Assembly (NCBI GenBank): GCA_014058105.1
Contig: JACGCM010002194.1
Coordinates: forward strand, 186,001 to 250,000
Direction of reading: 5' to 3'
Length of the DNA stretch: 64,000 nucleotides
DNA from: Kingdonia uniflora
Taxonomy: Eukaryota; Streptophyta; Magnoliopsida; Ranunculales; Circaeasteraceae
The translations under genes were made by a program, and so were the position numbers. A model generated the notes under the pieces. It was given only the letters and a program-made list of their open reading frames with translations, was not told where the DNA came from and did no database searches. Positions within the stretch are counted from its first letter, which is position 1; the number at the start of each line of letters is the position of its first letter. Below are positions 57,603 through 64,000 of the stretch, piece by piece.

Positions 57603-57891
57603 TTTGTGATCCAAACTACGTTTTCAAGATTCTCAAACTTCAAACTTCTTATTCACAAGATCAAACATTTCTACGTCAAGAGATCACTTGTAATAAGATA
57701 TCAGCCTCAAGCAATAAACATCACTATTAAAAAAACCTTCAACTCGAGGTCACAGTTTTTTACCTATTCAAAGGTTTTCCACGATAAAATACCTGTGTCA
57801 TTTCCTGCTTTCTATCAGATTTTTATCATAGGTACATTGGTGTAAGGGCTAATTCCAAGCCACGTCAAGCTTACGGAATTATGCCATTACA
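57603..57891 (+). repeat. LTR copy C
   Basis: Ends CATTACA at 57891, followed by TTTGGTGCCGTCTGTGGGAA. It may serve as the 3' LTR of the element to its left or the 5' LTR of the gag-pol region to its right. Confidence 0.83.
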
Positions 57892-59166
57892 TTTGGTGCC
57901 GTCTGTGGGAAGGCATTACATTTCCATGATATCCTAAGGCATATTTTTACTCTACTACAAATTTTAATCATGATCACTTCCAGACGAACAGCAACAGGAA
58001 TCCAACCCGATCTTTTAGTTGAGCCAGAATAACTTACACAGCTATGGGTGAATCTCAACACTGAAATAGAGAAATACAGTGAGCTCAAACGTCAATTAAC
58101 TCTTGACTGAGAGCTCTGTGAGAAGGTGCTCGACGCCAAATGATAAGCTCGTTTAACAGCGCCCAACGGCATGAAGGCCAGATGACAATAATGTTGACTG
58201 CCTTGTAGGCTCTGCAAAATACTCAGTAGGCTCCTCCAACAGGAGATCGTGATCAATTGTCAGAAACCTCCCGGGTTTCTGCGAGGGAAAGATTAGGACC
58301 TCGAGGAGCCACCAGTAAAGTTATTTTCAAGAATATTCAGTACGAACCTCAACCTTCTGTTCATTTGGGTGGTAAAGTTTAGCCTGAGATCAACCTAGGT
58401 CACTGATTGTCCATACATCAGGAGGAAAAATAACGAGCTCAACCTCGAGTTCCAGCACGAGATCGCTTGAGTGAAAGTACCGGTACTCACAATCCACAAC
58501 CTCATTATGTCACACAAGAGCATATGTATCAGCGTATTAAAGAGTTGATCAAAGTACAAGTTCTTGGCACTACAGACGGCCTTACCAAGTTACAAGGAAG
58601 TCCAATCGCCAAAGAACTATTCAATATGAAAATACTGAAGGGTTTTCATACTAAAAAAGTTGCAATTACAAGGGCACCGATCTGAAGGAGCACATTCAAC
58701 AATACCGTAATTCATTGCGATTGTATTCCAACCTCAACCACATCCTCTATCGTTTGTTCACCACAAGTCTGCAGGAGGAACCGCTCTGATGGTTTCACTC
58801 TCTACCTGAAGACTCCATACACACCTTCAGCCAGTTGTAGAAATAATTCTTAAGATGTATGCTCGCAACAGAGACAAAGAAGAAAATTTATATTCTCTTA
58901 TCAGTCTCAAACAGTCACACAGAGAGAAGATCGAGGCTTTTGCAAAAAAGTTTTTGGAGCTCGCGCGTAAAGTAGATAATCTTGATAAGAAAATAGTTGT
59001 TACTGCTTTTACAAACGCGCTTCAGCTCGATTGCAAGGCCAATGAACACCTCTTTCTCAACAAACCTGAGACCTTAGAGGATATGATAACCAAGGTCAAT
59101 AGTTACGTTGACCTGGAAAGGATGATGCTGAAAGGCATAAATCTACTAAATCTATCTTTACAATGA
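57892..59166 (+). pseudogene. Tat-like Ty3/gypsy gag, degenerate
   Basis: Starts just after LTR C and the primer-site motif. The first part has stops and shifts (a remnant MITSRRTATG near 57969). The open block 58855-59166 has YSLISLKQSHREKIEAF and ARKVDNLDKKIVV, then LNKPETLEDMITKVNSYVDL, the conserved end of the retrotransposon gag domain. Not functional as read. Confidence 0.78.
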
Positions 59167-60158
59167 AAGGTCCATCTACAGATAGAAGCGCTGAACTAAA
59201 GGAGGATCAGGGTGATCAAAAGCGTGCCAAGGGAAACACCGGCAACCCTCAGAAAGGCGATTCACAAGTCAAACCGGTCCTCCTAAGGATGAATGTTCGA
59301 ATCTTTATAATTTTTCCAATCCTCTCTAAGGATAAGCTCTGCCACCTCTCTCAACCATTGGAGCCAATCGAGAACCGCCTGTACTGCATGTGTCATAAGG
59401 TAAACCATCATTCTACTAATAATTGCTATGCTCTACAAAGGTTACTGGAATACATTTTCAAGGAGGGACGGATGTTTGAATACATTGTTGACCTGGAATC
59501 ATACAAGGATGGCAGCTATAAAAAGCAGCTTGAAGTTGTCCAGGTCGAAGATCAAGCTGAAGAGAAACATCTTTACCATATGCACCACAACAACATGATC
59601 GAAATCCATCAGATCACCAACTCTAACAGATTCAAGCGCAGGAGACTATCAAAATATTGCGATCTCATACCTCAAGATAACAAAGCCAAACATCTTCCTA
59701 AGTCGAGCAATTGCTGGCTTGGGATCTCATTCGAAGATTGCGATACTAGTCATGTCAATTTTTTACATCATGATGCATTAGTCATAATGCTCAAAATGAA
59801 GAAGTTTGTCATGCACACAATGATGATCAATACTGGCAATGGTATTGAGATTCTCTTTCAAAGCACTATCGACCAAATGGGATTGCCCGATCAAATTATT
59901 CAGAGTGACACAGATATCAGTGGATTCAATGGATCTAAAGAAGAGCGAGTAGGCAAGATCATCTTACCCATTACTGCAGGACCAGCCACCATCGACGTCA
60001 TCTTCTACGTCATCAATGTTAAATCTCGTTATCTCAGGATTATGGGCTGCTGCTGGATTCACAACATGGAAGCAATCACTTCCACCTATTATCAAGCACT
60101 CCACTTCAAATACAACAATGGTATCTATGAAATTAGGGGTAGTCAAAAGCTTTTTTGA
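59163..60158 (+). pseudogene. Gypsy gag zinc finger and aspartic protease region, 331 codons open
   Basis: The Lys/Gly-rich N-terminal part is followed by a zinc-finger-like YCMCHKVNHHSTNNCYAL and FKEGRMFEYI. Protease region at residues about 195-290: HHDALVIMLKM, then MINTGNGIEILF where VDTGSS-type residues are expected. The catalytic Asp is replaced by Asn, so it should be inactive even though the frame is open. Confidence 0.75.
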
Positions 60159-60199
60159 GCTTGCAAAAATACCGTCTCTGCTATTCTAGATGTATTTGA

Positions 60200-61800
60200 T
60201 AGATACGCTGCATAGCAATTATAGAAAACTGATCAACTCAACGATCAGCCTTCATCGGAGGAGCCCATAGAATATATCAGCATTGATGGACCTAGTAGAG
60301 GTACTTTTATCGATACTAAGCTGGTTCAGTGCGAAAAAGTTGCTCTCATTCAGTTTTTACAACTAAATCAAGACGTATTTGGGTGGTCTTTTGAAGAAAT
60401 GCCTGAGGGTCAATTCGGCCAAGGTATGTCACAAATTATCTATCAACATCAACGTCATGGCGATCAAGTAGATACAACGACAACTATCACCACGACTTTG
60501 AGATGAAGTTAACACGGAGATCGAGAAATTGATCAAAGTGGGATTTATTCCAGAAGCCAAATATCCGGATTGGATATGCAACATCGTCGTTGTACCAAAG
60601 AAGAATGGAAAAATCCAAGTTTGTGTAGATTTCACCTATCTAAATAAACATACTCCAAAGGCCAGTTTCCCTCTTCCTAATATTCATTAAATCCTTAATT
60701 CCACTGCAGGTCACACACTCTTATCTATGATGGATGCTACTTCTGAATACAATCAGATTCTACTCTTGGAAGAAGATTAAGAAAAGACCACTTTCATCAC
60801 TGAAAAAAGAACTTTACTGCTATGAAGTCATGCCCTTCGGACTCAAAAATGTAGGCGCGAATTATCAACGGTTGGTGACTACTATGTTCAAAGCACATCT
60901 TAGGAAAGTCGTGGAAGTCTACATTGACGATCTCTTATGCAAGAGTATACAGTCAGCCAACCACATTTCAGATTTTAACATCATATTCAGCATTCTTTAC
61001 TTTTACTGGATGCGTCTCAATCCTGATAAGTATCAATTCGGAGTACATTCAGGTCGATTTTTAGGCCACCTCATCAGCAAGAAAGGGATTGAGTCTGATC
61101 CAGATCAGATTCGGGTTCTCCTCAACATGCCATCTCCAAAAACGACGAAAGATACACAAAAACTTGCTGGCAAGATTGCCGCTATCAACCGATTCATTTA
61201 TAAATCTTCAGACCGCTGTCGTTGGCTGCTCCTACTACTCCGTTGTTATACCAAATGTGGAAAAGTTTAGTCAAATAGAGAGGTCCAATGCACATCAGAA
61301 TGCGAAACAGCTTTTTAGGATCTCAAAGCCTATTTGAGGAGGTTTCTCATAATGAGCACCCCAATAGATAATAAGGAACTGATTATCTACCTAGCAGTCA
61401 CAAATACTTCACTCAGCTTAGTTCTCATTCGACTTAAAGGGAAAATTAAGAAACCAGTCTACCTCATCAGTAAAACCCTCACTCCAGCAGAAACGAGGTA
61501 CTCTAAAATCGAGAAACTTTTTCTCACTGTTGTTTATACTTCACAGAAACTTAAGCATTACTTCCAAGCTCATTCAGTCAAAATCAGGACGAACAACCCA
61601 CTTCGGAAGGTTCTGACCAAAAAAGAAAATTCAAGGAGAGTGTAATAATGGTTAGTCAGTTTGGGAGAACATGATATCAAGTTCGAACAACGTCATTCCA
61701 AAAAGGGTCAGGCCGTTGCCGATTTTCTGGCGGATTTTCCAGTGAATTTGAATGGAATGGCGGCATTTACAAAATCAAATGAAGTCAAAAGTTAGCTCGA
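60200..61800 (+). pseudogene. First reverse transcriptase/RNase H block (Tat-like gypsy)
   Basis: Reads FLQLNQDVFGWSFEEMP (60350), then, with shifts, the fingers region, then 60734-61270 with MPFGLKNVGANYQRL, the active site VYIDDLLCKS, FLGHLISKKGIE and LAGKIAAINRF. 61334-61645 has YLAVTNTSLSLVLIR, KTLTPAETRYSKIEKL and LKHYFQAH, the RNase H part. Stops at about 60779 and 61268 and others break it. The YxDD box is kept. Confidence 0.82.
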
Positions 61801-61979
61801 GCATGTAAAATTTTTATTGCCATCGTACCAGAGCCATCGAAACCACAACTCGCATAACAATTATAGAAAATAGCAGGGATCATTACAAAAAACTTTATAG
61901 CGAACTCTACAGAAAACCAGCAGCCAAATGCATAAATCACAGAGTACGTCAAAATCAGTTGAGCCAAGCGAGGAATATA

Positions 61980-63420
61980 TATTGGTACTCTTCTGCCCAC
62001 AGCAGAACAAAATGTTCTTATCTAGTTCCTTAAAGACAATAGTGATGTCTTCGCTTGGATGTTTCACGAAATACTCTAGCCTGCCATAAGCTTAATTTAA
62101 AAGTTAATGCCTAAGCCGTCAAACAAAAGCCGAGGACTTTAGCACCAAGACTCTAAGAAGAAGTCAATAAAGAGATCGATAAACTTATTGAAGTTCATTT
62201 TATTCGAAAAGCCAATTGCCCAGAATAAATCTCGAACATTGTAGTAATACCAAAGAAGAACGGCAAGATCAGAGTATGCGTAGATTTCACGGACCTCAAC
62301 AAACATACTTCAAAGGATTGTTTTCCACTTCCTATCATAAACCATCTGCTCGATTATACTGCGGGACACAAACTCTTATTCATCATGGACGTCGCATCAA
62401 GGTACAATCAAATACCTCTGCTACCTGACGATTAAGAGAAAACAACTTTTATTGCAGAGTATGGCCTATATGGCTATAAGGTTATTCCATTAGGTCTCAA
62501 GAATGTTGGAGCCACTTATCTAAGATTGATGACACATATGTTCAAAGATCACCTCCGAAAAATAAAGTTTATATTGATGATATGTTGTGTAAAAGTCTCA
62601 AAAAGAATAACCATATTAAAGATTTATACACTACTTTCAAAATCCTCTATTTTTACAAAATGAGACTCAATCCTGACAAGTGCCAGTTTGGGGTCTAGTC
62701 AGGCAAATTCATGGGACATTTGATCAGCAAGCAAGGTATTGAAGCTGATCCAGATCGTATTCGTGCACTATTGTCTATGCCTTCTCTAAAAACAATGAAC
62801 GACGTACATAAGTTAGCATGTAAGATTGCGGCAATAAATCATTTTGTCTCAAAGTCTTCAGATCGATGTCGATGGTTATTCGACCTATTGCGTGAGGGAA
62901 CAACGAAAAAGAAATCTAAAAAGAATACTGAGATTAAATGGATAATAGAATGTGAAGTAACATTTAAGGAACTCAAGTGATATTTGGGTAAACTACTAGT
63001 GATGAGTACACTTAAAGAAGGGGAAGAACTTACCGTATATCTTGCCGTTACCAACGAATCATTAAGTTCTATTCTAATTCGACTTGATGAGAAGATCGAG
63101 AAACTCGTCTACTTCATCAACAAAACTCTCATTCCTGCAGAATCCCTATATACCAAGATCGAGAAACTGCTCTTAGCCCTCGTGTACACGTCACAAAAGT
63201 TGAAACAATATTTTCAAGCCCACTCACTTCGAGTAATAACAAATTATCATTTGCGAAAGATCTTATCCAAGCGAAAAAATCCAAACGAGTACAACAATGG
63301 TCGGTAACTCTTGGCAAACATGATATCTGTTTTGAACCACGACATTCTGAAAAAGGTTAAGCTGTAGAAGATTTTCTTGTAGACTTCCCAGTAGAAGATC
63401 CTGACTGGGAAGAAAACAGT
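61980..63420 (+). pseudogene. Second reverse transcriptase/RNase H block, head to tail with the first
   Basis: The same module begins again: FLKDNSDVFAWMFHE (about 62030), a shifted fingers region, VYIDDMLCKS (about 62570), then 62711-62980 with GHLISKQGIEADPDRIRALL and CKIAAINHFVSKSSDRCRWL, and 62984-63307 with YLAVTNESLSSILIRLDE, TLIPAESLYTKIEKL and LKQYFQAHSL. It is better conserved than the first block and differs from it throughout, so it is not a recent tandem copy. Confidence 0.82.
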
Positions 63421-63429
63421 ACGGATATT

Positions 63430-64000
63430 AATGAAGAACAGTTTGAGGAAAAATTAAACTGGATAACTCTAAAGGGATGGTGTCTTTTAGCTGATGGTTC
63501 TGCAGACCTGCGGGGTCAGGCCTCAGAATCATACTTATCATACCTTCCAATGACAGGATCGAAAAAACAATTAGGCTTAATTTTGAAGCTACCAACAATG
63601 AGGCTAAATATGAGGCATTAATTCACTGTCTAGATATTGCTCTCGAGATTTGAGTTTTTGAGTTATTTATATATACATACTCTTTACTTATTGTAAACTA
63701 TTATACAGAGAAGTTTAAGAAGAGGGGATAAATGATTGATTAAGCAGCAGGAGTAACCGACAGAATGCGCAGATTTAGGAGGGCTACCACTAAACTTTTA
63801 CCACGTAGAGAGAATATACATTCTGATTCCCTTGCCTACCTGGCAAGAGTCCTCGGCAAAGAAGTTTGATATCTCAAGATTGAAATATTATCTACCCCCA
63901 GTATTAACATCATAAGCTCAAATTCTGTTAATACTAGGGGCGTTGAAGTGGACGAGGACGATTGGAGACGACATTTCCTTACATACATTGGACCTCGAAA
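63430..64000 (+). pseudogene. Gypsy second RNase H-like domain, running to the window edge
   Basis: WCLLADGSAD starts a RNase H-like domain, continued in other frames by an EAKYEALIHCLDIAL-like stretch, then LLPRRENIHSDSLAYLARVL (the usual end, PR-EN-ADxLA). Several stops. An integrase would be expected just beyond 64000. Confidence 0.65.

Overview
This is nuclear DNA from a flowering plant, most likely a eudicot. The coding sequence is split by dozens of GT-AG introns, plant transposable elements dominate, and one intron carries a piece of plastid DNA. The species cannot be named from this window. There is no bacterial operon, CRISPR array or rRNA gene.

The main gene is on the minus strand from 52029 to 14383. 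It is a complete 32-exon gene for plastid alpha-glucan water dikinase (GWD1, also called R1 or SEX1), the enzyme that phosphorylates starch and opens it to breakdown. Exon by exon the product matches the family: transit peptide, two CBM45-type starch-binding regions, the phospho-histidine motif (SHVSVRAR) and the C-terminal ATP-binding domain ending in QTRPQM. The coding sequence is about 4.17 kb but the gene covers 37.6 kb. Intron 20 alone is 14.3 kb. Exon 17 lacks one G, which puts a stop near residue 723; this is either an assembly error or a broken allele.

The left part (1-14.3 kb) is repeats around an eroded six-exon copy of SIRB (sirohydrochlorin ferrochelatase) at 6463-10078 on the plus strand. 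That copy has frameshifts, a lost splice donor and a deleted Fe-S cysteine region. A minus-strand LINE sits in its third intron, and a second LINE sits inside the first with a 9-bp target duplication. Two related non-autonomous LTR elements (2532-5956 minus, 10590-13693 plus) flank the SIRB copy. The second has swallowed the 3' end of a Ty3/gypsy element.

The GWD1 introns hold: plastid ycf4-psaI DNA (intron 31); a LINE (intron 26); a 262-bp tandem duplication (intron 22); a LINE RNase H remnant (intron 21); a nest made of a gag-only gypsy element invaded by an apparently complete hAT transposon, a PIF/Harbinger element and two small hAT-type elements (intron 20, which also holds a separate hAT-type element); a hAT-type MITE with tRNA-like boxes (intron 15); and a Tourist-like MITE (intron 1).

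Upstream of GWD1 (52.0-53.0 kb) is the probable promoter, with four CACGTG G-boxes. From 53 kb to the right edge the DNA is decayed Tat-like Ty3/gypsy sequence: three LTR/primer-site junctions in the same orientation, a Transposase_28-like ORF, then gag, protease, and two reverse transcriptase/RNase H blocks head to tail.

I found no convincing new molecular system. The points most worth following up are the GWD1 frameshift, the nested elements of intron 20, the SIRB decay, and the tRNA-like boxes shared by two hAT-type MITE copies.
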